Shown here: positions 25,176 to 36,060 of the stretch, one piece after another
How the letters are laid out: the number at the start of each line of letters is the position of its first letter
How positions within the stretch are numbered: the first letter of the stretch is position 1
Source: Epiperipatus broadwayi
Lineage: Eukaryota; Onychophora; Udeonychophora; Euonychophora; Peripatidae
Direction of reading: 5' to 3'
Assembly (NCBI GenBank): GCA_028023455.1
Contig: JAQFVV010006293.1
Location: forward strand, 2,989,844-3,053,843
DNA: 64,000 bases
Notes under the pieces: model-generated
Seen by the model: only the letters and a program-made list of their open reading frames with translations
Told to the model about the DNA's origin: nothing
Databases searched by the model: none
Translations under genes and position numbers: made by a program

Positions 25176-25551
25176 TGTTGTCATACAACATAGTATATGG
25201 ATTTATATATTTGAAAGGAAAAATAGAAATGAACACCTACAAAATTTAGGTGTATAATTATTATTCATCTATAGAAAACTTTGGATTTTAATCAACTAAA
25301 AGAATAAACTGGATTTAATAATGGTTTTAGCACAGTGGACCATATCTAAGTATTGAGAGAAATTATAAAAAGGACTTATGAATATGAGTTGTCATTACAT
25401 TTTGGATTTGTAGATTATGAAAAGGCATTTAATTGTATAAGCATTTTTGTAATGATTAAAGCATTGGACCATCAAATATAGATCCAGAATATTGTAATAT
25501 TCTGAAGAATATTTATCAAAATGCAACATCTATTATTAAATTATATAGATA

Positions 25552-25803
25552 TATTATAATAACTGAAACACAGGCTTATTATATACCTGTGTCTATATAT
25601 GTAAAATAGGGTATATGAGCACAGACTTTCACATGACCCACCACTCTCCACTCTATCTAATAACACTGATACACTCAAGCACATATATGCTGAAAAGATA
25701 AATAATCACCAATATACATATTTCATGCTAAACCAGCAATCATCAGTTGATCCAGATTATCATCTTCCACACATATATACTATAAATGCTCAGATATATT
25801 ATA
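25552..25803. repeat. S repeat, truncated single copy (S2), inside LINE copy D
   Basis: Matches the first half of the S unit at 20798-21050, including the ACAGG...CCTGT hairpin and the minus-strand CTGATGA/GAAA core (tcatcag at 25740-25746). The LINE RT sequence is continuous when this block is removed, so it is an insertion later than copy D. Confidence 0.8.
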
Positions 25804-25949
25804 GTGAGAAGAGTGTGCAACAGGGTATCTCCAAAACTTATTACAGCAGTTTTAAAAAAAGTATTTCATGAATTATAATGGGAAGCTAAAGGAGTACAAG
25901 TAAATAAGAGATTATTTAAATCATTTCGATTTTGCAGATGTTGTGGTCG

Positions 25950-25971
25950 TTTTTTTTTTTTTTTTTTTTTT
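25950..25971 (+). repeat. Run of 22 T in the RT catalytic region
   Basis: A homopolymer where sister copies have only a short T run (GTTATTTTTGC). Probably expanded by slippage after the LINE died; assembly error is possible. Confidence 0.9.
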
Positions 25972-26539
25972 ACAAGTAATGCTACATAGTTACAGGAAAT
26001 GTTGCAAAAAAGTAGAACTAAAGATAAATGATTTAAGTAATGTCACTGGATTTCTCAAAAGAGGAAAATAAAGATTGATAATGAAAGAAAATATGCTTAT
26101 ATGTTTGAAAAGAAAGATTTTTAATAAATGTGTTTTACTAGTTCTTACTTGTGAATTTGATACTTGAATATTTAATAAAAGAGCAATACAGAGACTTTGG
26201 ATTATTCTAAGAAGTATGGAGAGATGTCTGTTAGAAATAACAAAATGAAATACATAGGTGAGACAATGAGCAGATGATGTTAACATTATTGAAAGAGGTA
26301 AAAGACTGAAATGAATCTGGGTTGAACGTATTGCTAGAAGAGATAAAAGATTTTTGGAATCTTTAATTACTCCCAAGATATTGTAGAAGACATAGGAAGA
26401 GAACATATGTGAGATGGATGAATGAATAATGAAGTTTATTGGCTTGATGTGAGGAAGAGAGCTAGAGGTCACAGAAACTAGGTTAAACTTGGAGACTTTG
26501 ATCCTGTATTGGTTTGATAATGATTAAAAATGATGATGA

Positions 26540-28530
26540 CAAATTATTTAAAATATAGTTTGGAGTGATAGAAATGTTGATTAAATAATATTTCATATTT
26601 TTGGAATACTATAAATTATTTGAAATTATATATTTTGACTTATTTCTGAATTTAACAAAAATCTAAATTTTTAATGTAACAAAGAAAGGAAAATACTTTT
26701 TTTTGTCTAAAGCAAGGATGTTTTTTTTTTTTTAATAATACACATTAATTATAGAGTTTATTGTAACATGTTTTACTTAAAGGATTAAGAAAAAAAAAAT
26801 TTTAATTAAAATTTATTTTTGATTTTGATTAAAATAAATTTAAAAAAATTGAACAATGGATAGTTTTGTTGTTTTGTTTTTATTAACCTGGAAAGAAAAA
26901 AACTTACTGTTAATTTCTTTGTTTATAAATTCTATTATAACTTTAAATAATGTGCTCGTGAGGAGAGTATATATAGAAAGACAGCTTCAAAAGCAGACCA
27001 GTAACTTCTAGTGTCCATGTTGGTCATGTTTGATCTGGAGAAGTAAAGTGGAATAGTTTCTTCAGAATTTCAAAGTCCAGTCTGTAAAGTAGACACTGCT
27101 TGCCCAGGTGAAATTCAGAAATTTTAGAAGCTGAAATGAATTGAGAATTGCTAGGATTTATCTGATGTATATGTTAATCAGGACATATCACCTCAGCAAT
27201 CTATAAGAGAAGCCACCTTAACCTTGAGAGATAGTAGTGATACATGCTGGGATATAATAGATATATGTAGAAATTCACATGGAAAATCCATTATTGCAGA
27301 TGGATAGAAGCAAACAAAAGCTGATTATGTAACACTCTATATGCTACTATTGAAATTTTTACATACATAATAAATATGCATTAATAATGATATATTATTT
27401 CAAACCTTAATTTTGCATTTACTGAAAATCTATTTGTTTACCACCCAAAAACAAAAGTATTTAACCTGTAAATATATATTGATAATGATGTATTATTTCA
27501 AACATTAATTTTGCTTTTAATGAAAATCCATCCAAAAGCAAAAATATTTAAACAACCTGTAGAATTTGATTTATTTTAAAAGTAAATAACTTTTCAGTAA
27601 ATAGAATAAATTAGGCAGGAAAACAATGCTTGACAAGAAACTAAAAAGTGACTGACTAATGAAAGTTGGACAAGGTTAAAAGTCTCCAAACTTGAAGATA
27701 TATTTTCTTAGAATTTTATTATATCATTCATAAAAAATGTTTTAGCATTAGAAAAATAACTGATAAAATTAGATTTTAAATCAAATCAGTATAAAATATT
27801 GTTAAAAATAATTTTAAAAGCAAGTTAATATTAAAAATTGAAATATTTTTGTTAAGAATATTCACCTGTGCATCATATGTACATTTAACACTTAATTATT
27901 TATATATTTATTGTTAACATAGAGTAGTATTGATTTATCGATTTAATGAATTTATTAAGAATTGGAATATGCAATGTGTGCAGTTATTTATGTTTGCATA
28001 TATATCTATTTTTTATTTATTATATATTAAAATATATTTCTTGATTTATTAATGATTGGAATATTTTGTATTATTAGATATGCATATGTATGCATTCATA
28101 TGTATTTATGTATTTCTATTTAGAAGATAATTTTTCTTCACTGCTGTGTATTATAAATCAGTGATGTTAAATACGAGGATAATCTCTTTCCAGCCACAAG
28201 ATAAAGACAGAAAATAAGAACAGCAGTCTTAATGCACTTATATAGGCCAATCATAAATGTCTTGGAATGAGAGCTGAACATATATATATATATATTAAAC
28301 CATTTACTTTACATCCATTTTTTTTAATAATCTTATATATTTGTAAATTACTATTTAAATTATATGTTTAATTTTGTTTCAAAATCAGAATGATCTATTT
28401 ATAATGTAGGATATTTTTCAGACCTTTAATTGCATTTTATTATTATTATTTTTTAATTCTAATTAATCAGTAAAATTATTAAACATTATTTTAAATTATT
28501 CTAGTGGATTATTTCCATCATCTAATATCA
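26540..28530. other. AT-rich stretch with one unrecognised complex block
   Basis: Mostly A/T-rich. The block at 26945-27310 is less AT-rich and may be an old repeat or untranslated exon; no frame or motif supports a gene. A two-copy tandem repeat follows at 27384-27562. Confidence 0.35.
27384..27562. repeat. Two-copy tandem repeat, about 98-bp period
   Basis: ATAATGATATATTATTTCAAA at 27384 recurs with few changes at 27482, and both copies continue through TTAATTTTGC, GAAAATC and an ACCTGTA end. The second copy has a deletion of about 12 bases. Confidence 0.75.
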
Positions 28531-28765
28531 AGTATTGACTGTCTTTAGAAAAAATTAACTTTATTTAAATATTCCAATTACATTCAATTGTTAGTATATG
28601 CATGTTTCGAGAGGTATTATTCTCCTCTCTTCTTCAGGTGGTGCTGATCTTACCAGTTACAATACTAGCATGGGAATTTAATTTGGACAGTTAGATTTTT
28701 GAATATTGAATTTTAAGGTAATGCTCTAATCAACTGAGCCACCTTGCCAAAGGTAACAGTCAGTA
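28505..28765 (-). mobile_element. tRNA-derived SINE candidate (minus strand)
   Basis: On the minus strand it begins with GGCAAGGTGGCTCAGTTGAT (28748 downwards), an excellent tRNA acceptor plus A-box/D-arm. A degenerate B box (TATTCAAAAATC) follows near 28700. The body reads CCTGAAGAAG-AGAGG...CCTCTC-GAAAC (28605-28640), then a tail TTTAAATAAAGTTAATTTTT ending near 28505. The tail closely resembles the palindrome arm at 988-1030 and a stretch at 39.82-39.90 kb. tRNA head plus body plus shared tail is the standard SINE layout. Family unknown; the B box is poor. Confidence 0.6.
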
Positions 28766-31460
28766 GAAATTTCATATACTTATCTATGAAGTTCCTTCTG
28801 ATTTCTCCACTTTTTCCTAAGAGGAAAGTTGATTAGTGGTTTCCATACATTATGTACAGTCATGCTAGGTTGACTTGTGGGGTTATTTATTATTGTTATG
28901 TGAGCAGCTTCTTTAAATTTTCTTCTTTGTATCTTTTTCTGTCTATCCAATATTTTTGTGTTTTCCCAATTAAACATATGTTCATTGGTACATACATGAT
29001 CTGCTACTTTAGACCCATCTTTTCTCTATTGTAAACATCAGTTTGTGTTTATTGCTTTATGTTTAGAGTATAATAGAATGTATATTAATTAAGAAATGTA
29101 TATAATTTTAGATACTCCATTTGTTGAAATAACTAACATTCTCATTTAATTATTTTTATATGGAGATTAACAAATATATATATATTATAGCTTTAAAATG
29201 AAGTAATAAAATTAAAACTTAAATTTTAATTCAATTTGTTATCATATTCAAGGGAAAATCAGCAAAAAGGTCACTGATGAAAGTTGAACAGTTTAGATTT
29301 TTTTAAAGTTCAGATTAATTTGATTATAGGTTAGCTAACTAACAGATGCATATAGCAGGTTTTAATAGATAGATGCTAAAAAACATTTATGATTAGTATG
29401 TTGGTATGCATTTTTATGAATAAAAGTACTTAAGTGCAAAATGTATTCATAAAGAAATGCTTCATATTTTTAACTGAATGAGATGATGAAATTAAAAGAG
29501 TTGCACAGGTGACTGAGAAATTCTGCTTTTTATGAAGTATTAGATAATGTAATGGGATAAATATATTACTATCTGGAAATTTCATAAAAAAATAAATGCA
29601 TTTTTATATTCATATCATTTCTTTTACTTTCTTTAAATATTTGTAATCTATTTTCTGACTTGACTTCATATAAAAAGATTTGATGAAAATAAGTGATATT
29701 TCTATAGTTTAATGAATGACTAATAAAAATTATTGATAGTTTATGAAATTGATAACAATTTTGAGCATTAATTTTCTAGTCACTTGATTTTTATGTAATA
29801 CATTTTTTTTTTTTTTTTTGTAGTTTTAGAAATGTTTGTAACTCTTAACTACTGTAATACAAATTTATTTGAAAATATTAAAAACAGGAAGAATTATATC
29901 CTGTATAAAATTGAACATAATAGGAAATGATTATTTGATCCCATAAATAAATTATTATTTAGGATCTTATTTTAAATATGTGATTATGGTAATAATTACT
30001 GAAGATTTAATTTGTTTTAATTATTGTGCAAGGTCAAATGTTAAAACAAGCTATTAATAATCTTTTAAATTAAAGATTATTTATAGAATTTTTGATATTG
30101 AAAAAAAAAAAGGGGTGGGGTATATGGAATAAATACTGTATATATATATTACATCTCATTTTTTTGTATATATTGATTTTTTTTCCCCTCGCAATAGTCC
30201 TATATATTTGTACATATTGTATTTGGATTCTAGAGAAATAAAAATGTAGGAGTATATTTAGTTAGTTAATTTCAAATAATGACTTAATGCTAATTGAGAC
30301 TTATTGTCATGATTTTATTTTAGTCATAAAATTAAAATTGTTTATTTGGTCTTGAGGTTTTTTTTTTTATGTTTAAAAAATTGATTTGATTCATTTGCTC
30401 AAGCAATGGAGAAAATGCATTAATTATGTATACAAATTATTAGGATACTATTAGTTAGTTTTTTTAAATATTTATTTAAGTAATAACTTTACTTTAAAAA
30501 ATTCAAATTCATTAAAAAAAAAAAATACCAAGTCATCTAATACATCTATATTTTAGAAAAATTTGAGAGTAAAATTGGTATTTAGCAGCTCAATATGTAT
30601 AAACAGGCATTTAAGTTTACCATATTTTTAATGTTTTATTCAAAAATTTCTTATTCTAAACAGCCTGTTAGATTGATATTAGAAATTTTCAAGAACTTAA
30701 ACTCTAAAAAAAAAATTTTTTAAATTATTATAAAGAGACTTTCTAACAATAAAAATTAAGCACAATAGATTATCATCTAGAACTGTCATTTTCTTATGAG
30801 ATATTTACTTCCAGATAATGAAACAGTTATTTTAAAGATTTAGAAAAAAAAAAATATACTAATAAATCTTAGCAGATTAATTAAAAGATTTAATATTTTG
30901 TTTTTTCAAAAAAAATGATATTTTTCTCTTGAGAAATTGAAAATTATGATATATTTAATGCAAACAAAAATTAGTAAAATTCATTCATTTCAATAAAAAT
31001 TATTGGCAAATTTATTAATTTCTGGAATCTGACTATCACAAAGATTATTTACCAATAATTTCAATTTTTTTTTACTCATTAAAGATTTATAAAAATGAAT
31101 CTGGAGAGATTTAATCATGTAAATTGTTAAACATTTTTTAATTAAAAGTAAAATTTGTACAAGCTAACAAAGGTAAAATAAAATGTATATTGCGAAAGAT
31201 CTATTGGATAGTGGAAGGAGAACATGGTTATAAGTCCCCTTCATTTGATGATAAAGCATTTCAAGCCATTGATGAACAAATACAGCTTATTTCCATAAAA
31301 GAAAATTTCTGTCAATTCATAAAAGCTTAAATAAAAATTAATATATAGGAATTACCACATCATTTTTATTATTATTTTCCCACAAATTGTTGAAAAAAAC
31401 ATGGAGTGTAATACAATGTTTTTAACTATACTAAAATGGCCATCTAGTTTAAGGTATACC
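28766..31460. other. AT-rich stretch without recognisable genes
   Basis: Low-complexity A/T DNA with A and T runs; nothing supported. Confidence 0.5.
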
Positions 31461-31468
31461 ATGTATTA

Positions 31469-33810
31469 CAAGCATGGCAAATATGAGACTGGTGGGCCAA
31501 ATTGCAGCCTGCTGATTAAAGATCTGTGGCCTGATAAAAATGGTAACCAATATAGTAATTTAATCTTTGGCAGTACTGGATTTTTTTTTAAAATTCAAGT
31601 TATAAATACATAAATGAATTAAATAAATATAAACATTTTTTCATTAAGAGTTCTCTATTACACAATTTCTATCCACATATATCAAATACAATGAATGGGA
31701 ATGTGACATAACCAGATAACTACATTCTGTGATATGTAGCATAATCAGTGAGCTGCATCCCATGAGAAAGTAAATATTATTTCATCCATTCTTAACTTCA
31801 GATTCTAATCATTGCTGTATTCAAAATATTTCTACATTGGAAAGTGTAGTTTTCTTTGTGATTAATTAATGTTTTATTAAAAATAATGTTGAAGCCCTCT
31901 ATGAATATAAGTAAAAAATGATTAATTGAAGAAGAACATTGCATTTTTCAAGAAAAATGGGAATTAAATATTTTTATATAAAAATAAAAATAAAATTTTA
32001 TGTCTATTATGTAGAAACTCTTTTGCAGTTTGCAAATAATATAATATTAAAAGATATTATAGTACAATTCATAAAGATAACTATGACAAGTATATTGGGT
32101 AACTTTGCAAAGATAAATTGTCAGAATTAAAATTGTTATTTCAAGAACAACAAAATATATTTACCCAACCTATTAAATATAATATAGCTGCTGTCAAAAT
32201 TACTTATTTGATATCATATTTAATTGTAAGCAAGTTGAAAACATTCATTAAAGGGGAATTTATTTACAAATAAATGTATTAATAAAGCAGTGGAAGTGTT
32301 TTATCCAGAACAATTAAAGAAAATTAAAAAATTAGTTTGACTCAAAATATCATTGAATAATGGAGTTCTATTCCATTGCAGTATATATAGGATTAAATTC
32401 ACCTTGCTGTTTTTATTCACAAATATATGTGAAGAGTTTTCTGGAAGGTTTTCCAATGCACAATTCAACTACTGGAATTATTTTTAATCTACTTACGGCA
32501 ATTTTGAAGAATAAAACTTATTGTTAAAAATGCTATGACTGGTATTATTAAAGAAATTCTCACATAACTAAAAGAGATATTTAGAGGATAAGACAGATTA
32601 TTATATTATTCATCAGCAAACATTATGCAAAATCTTGTCTTTTCAATAAATCTTGTGGTAAGATTTGTAGAGGTCACTATTGTCGTTTTTTGGGTGCACG
32701 ATCTTAAGGTTATAACCTTAATATATATTATATTTAAAATTGTAAATTATATTCATGTCCATGGACTTAATAACTGCCACTTTAGTAAATTTTTAGATAT
32801 AGAAATTGATTAAATTGATCTATCTTATGTAGAAATTCAGAAGCTTTTTAGTGATTCTTCCAATTGCAGGAAAAAAATATTTTTTTTAGAATTGAAAGAT
32901 TATAATTGTGGAATATTAAAAGATGATCAATAGATAAAGACCTGGTGCTTTCAGTTGACATTGCAAATTACTTTAGTCAACTTAATCTTAAACTACAAGG
33001 CAAGCATTGTGGTTACCAATAATTTGATAATATCTATGTTTTCAAAGAGAAATTATTACTCTGGCAAAAACAAATTCAAAAAGAAAAATTATCTCATTTT
33101 GAATGTTGCCAATCATTATTACAAAAATCATTAGGATTGAAAATTTCAGAATATGCAAATCAAATTAAATTTTGGATTTCAAAAAATATGAAAATCAATT
33201 TTATCTAATTACTTTTCTATCTATTGATGTTGAAGCTGTTTATGACAATTTACAATGGGAAATAATTGAAATTCAACGTGATTTTGTATTGAAACAAAAA
33301 TATATGAATGTTAAGATTCCGCATTTCTATAAATATTTATCAGTTGATTGATTTCTCTGTGGGTTGTGTGCAGTTAGTAAGTGTATATTTTAGCTATTTG
33401 TGCACAAAGCTATTTTCAACTTTAAAAAATTAATCTTATTGAAAGATCAAGATTAACAACAGATCAGCATGTGCACTCAATTTTAAGAATAACTATAGCT
33501 CAACAAATTCAACCAAATTTTGAAGATTCCATTAATAAAAAACATTACAATTTTTTTCAGAAAAAATGACAAATTTTATTTAATAAACATAAACTTGAAA
33601 AAAAAAATTTTTTTATATCTCATATATATTTTTGTAACATGATTGTTCTTTGTACATATGTTATTTTGTATGTGTAATTTGCATTGTTAATATATTATAA
33701 AAAATCTGCTTCCTCTTAAATTTAAAGTTTTTTTTTTTTATAACATGGCCCACAGTTTGATCTGTAAAACATATTATAGCCCTTGATTATGAACAAGCTT
33801 GACATGTCTG
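31469..33810 (+). mobile_element. hAT transposon, full length but dead
   Basis: 2342 bp with degenerate inverted ends. Left reads CAAGCATGGCAAA then GTGGGCCAAATTGCAGCC; right, reverse-complemented, reads CAGACATGTCAA then GTGGGCCATG. The flanking 8-mers ATGTATTA (31461-31468) and ATGTTTAA (33811-33818) agree at six of eight positions, a decayed 8-bp hAT target duplication. It contains a recognisable but disrupted transposase of the GTF2IRD2/ZBED-like (Charlie-type) group in the same orientation. Confidence 0.85.
31920..33575 (+). pseudogene. hAT transposase pseudogene (GTF2IRD2/ZBED-like)
   Basis: Reading across frames gives in order: 'IFQEKWELN' (N-terminal BED-like zinc-finger zone, 31945-31975), 'LLQFANNI...KDI' (32010-32060), 'LFQEQQNIFTQPIKYNIAAV' (32135-32195), 'NYIHVHGLNNCHFSKFLDIE' (32745-32810), then 'YVEIQKLFSD', 'LAFSVDIANYFSQLNLKLQG' (32945-33005) and 'EKLSHFECC'. 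The C-terminal hAT dimerisation zone 'CTKLFSTLKN' lies at about 33400-33430, where the family has 'CEQLFSTMK'. This order is that of domesticated and transposon-encoded GTF2IRD2-like proteins. Many stops and frameshifts; the enzyme would have cut and pasted the element between its TIRs. Confidence 0.85.
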
Positions 33811-33819
33811 ATGTTTAAG

Positions 33820-34570
33820 TTGATTAGTTAAAGGAAATGCTTATGATAAGGTTTACATCATGACATTTCAATCTGTGGATTTAAATTAGTAATTAAAATT
33901 GGCAGAAATTGTTTTGTTTGTATTGACTTTATGAAAGCCTTGAAGGAGACCACATTAGACTAAATAAGTTAGATAAGTCTTTGATTACTTGCAATAAATG
34001 AACAAATGTTAAATAATCCTAATAATAAAAGTGATTGTGAGTTTTTTAAAATAAAAATTGAAATTAATGACTTTATTTTAAGTTTTTTTTTGAAGCTAAG
34101 AACATTGATTATTATTTTATTTAAATAATCCTAGGTATGTTGCATTAGACAACTAGTATTATAATAATCTTCAACAGTAGTAAACTAGACCTATCACCTC
34201 CAATCATAAAAAAAAAAAGTTATTAAGAATGGTGATAACATTAAACTGATTAAATCATTGGATCTTTTTAGATCTAGAAGAATCTATAAAAAAGCAAGAT
34301 AAAGTAGTAGTCAATATGTGACTTGAATAATGCTTGTCAAGAAAATATTTTTCTAAAGTTTCTAAGAAAGATGATGAACAAAACTCTAAAAGAAAATGGT
34401 CTAATATATTAACTGAAGAATTAATTGCAAAATAAAAGATATAATTATCATAATAATAATATAAAAGATGGAATGGTTCTGTCACACCATCAGTTGATAT
34501 GATAGAGATTGATCATAATCTCTCAAAGTCTTTTACTGAATTTATATTAATTTGTTATAAACACATAAAA
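33820..34570. other. AT-rich stretch without recognisable genes
   Basis: Low-complexity A/T DNA; nothing supported. Confidence 0.45.
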
Positions 34571-34574
34571 CATT

Positions 34575-35447
34575 AAATATAGGGGATTTGAAATCAGACT
34601 TTCAAGCCACTTCAAGCATCCACACTATCTCATACTACTGATACACATTACCACACATATGCAGAAAAGATAAATAATCAATATATGTATTTCGTGCTGA
34701 ATCCAGCATTCATCAGTTGTCCAGATTATCACCTCCCATACATATATACAAACAGTGCTGAGTTTATATTAAAATAGCAGATCCTTATACTTCAATGGAC
34801 AGGCTTCAATCTACCCCAACCTCCAACTCTTCAGCCATCCATACCATTGAAAATCTGATGATAGAATTCCTAAATCCCATGCTGATGCCAATATTGTTAT
34901 CATGCCCATGTTGACCTCAAGTCATTCTGACCCCTCATGTATAGGACAGAATCCATTTAAATACATAGAAGAGGGATGGGTAGAATTCAGGCTTAATGTG
35001 TAAGATTTTAAATACCAGGCACTCTTATACCTGGAGCCCAATTGTAAATATAGGCGATTTGAAATTCAGATTTTCAAGTCACTTCAACCATCCATACTAT
35101 CTCATACTACTGATACACATGACCACACATATGCAGAAAAGATAAATAATCAATATATATATTTTGTGCTGAATCCAGCATTCATCAGTTGGTCCAGATT
35201 ATCATCTCCCATACATATATACAATCAGTGCTCAGTTTATATTATGATAGCAGATCCTTATACTTCAATGGACAGGCTTCAATCTATTCCAATCTCCAAC
35301 TCTTCGGTCATCCATACCATTGAAAATCTGATGATAGAAATTCCCAAATTTTATGCTGATGCCAATATTGTTGTTATGCCCATGTTGACCTCAAGTTACT
35401 CTGACCCTTCATGTATAGGACAGTATCTATTTAAATACATAGAAGGG
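34575..35447. repeat. S repeat, tandem dimer (S3)
   Basis: Two direct units start at 34575 and 35046 (period 471), each beginning AAATATAGG.GATTTGAAAT. They align with the S1 units at 20.8-21.3 kb but form a distinct subfamily. Unit 1 on the minus strand has CTGATGA, a 5-bp hairpin TGCTG-GATT-CAGCA, then GAAA (34696-34716). In unit 2 the GAAA has mutated to AAAA. A further pairing segment GTATC lies at 34640-34644 and 35112-35116. The 105-codon frame at 35166-35483 simply runs through the repeat and is not considered a gene. Confidence 0.8.
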
Positions 35448-35454
35448 CTGAAAA

Positions 35455-36060
35455 AAATATTTATCAGTTCAGCCTGCTTTTAGTTTTGTAAGAACTGGCA
35501 GCAAGGAGCTAGCCAAACTGGCCAGCTGCAAAGTTGTCTTAATTTTTTTGTGAAGCAGTGACCAAATTGGTCAATTGCAAAGTCTGGATTGTATTTTTTG
35601 TAAGAGCTGACCAGAACAGTTTGGTTAGAAATTTTTTTTGAGCAAGTGGCAGCAATTAGCTGACTAAAATAGATAGCTGCAGTTTATTGTTGGCTGTATC
35701 AGAAAGTTGAAAAAAAAAGTTTCCATGAAGATGTAGCTGATGTCAAGCCAATAGATCCAGAAGTGAGCAGTCTTTTAGTTCTATATACTGAAGTTTTGAT
35801 TCATTTGAAGACTGGGTCAACTTCAAACTTGGATCAATTAGCCTATTAAATGTGTTCTAAGAAGACAGCTGCTTGCTTGGAACAATTCTGGACAGAGGAG
35901 ATCTTTGCATACCAAATTACCTGAACTATATATACCCCTCTCAATGTGGACCAAAAAATCAGCTTGCCCAAGATAAATCATCAGTGAATGAAGAATTAAT
36001 TATATTGTGCTATTTCAGCTATATGCAGTGGAGCACAAATAAACATATATATAGTTGGTG
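35455..36060 (+). repeat. LTR-like or promoter-like stretch with internal repeats
   Basis: Four degenerate units, each starting T(n)GTAAG/GTGAAG/GAGCAAG followed by a GGCAGCAA...CTGCA-like segment, begin near 35484, 35543, 35594 and 35633. Further on are a TATA-like CTATATATACCCCTC (35926-35940) and AATAAA (36038-36043) about 110 bases later. Repeated upstream units, TATA, then poly(A) signal is the order of an LTR or a small transcription unit. No matching second LTR was found. It directly follows the S dimer, so it may belong to the same composite repeat. Confidence 0.3.

Larger units (their letters stand above)
25290..26535 (+). mobile_element. RTE LINE copy D (decayed), interrupted by S repeat
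   Basis: Forward RTE fragment from the RT palm to the 3' end. It contains an 'HILRIEKL'-like segment near 25345, 'DYEKAFN' (25415-25435), a gap of about 250 bp caused by an S repeat insertion, then 'GCNRVSPKLITAV' (25808-25845). The catalytic box region at 25925-25945 reads F-D-F-A-D-V with one Asp lost and a run of 22 T immediately after. The C-terminal domain lies at 26100-26470. Frameshifts and stops throughout. It ends near TGATAATGATTAAAAATGATGATG, the expected RTE tail. Confidence 0.8.

Noticed and set aside
34575-35483. LTR pair (two direct repeats)
   Set aside because: The repeats are directly adjacent with no internal region, and the same arrangement occurs at 20.8 kb, so a tandem-repeat family is a better description.
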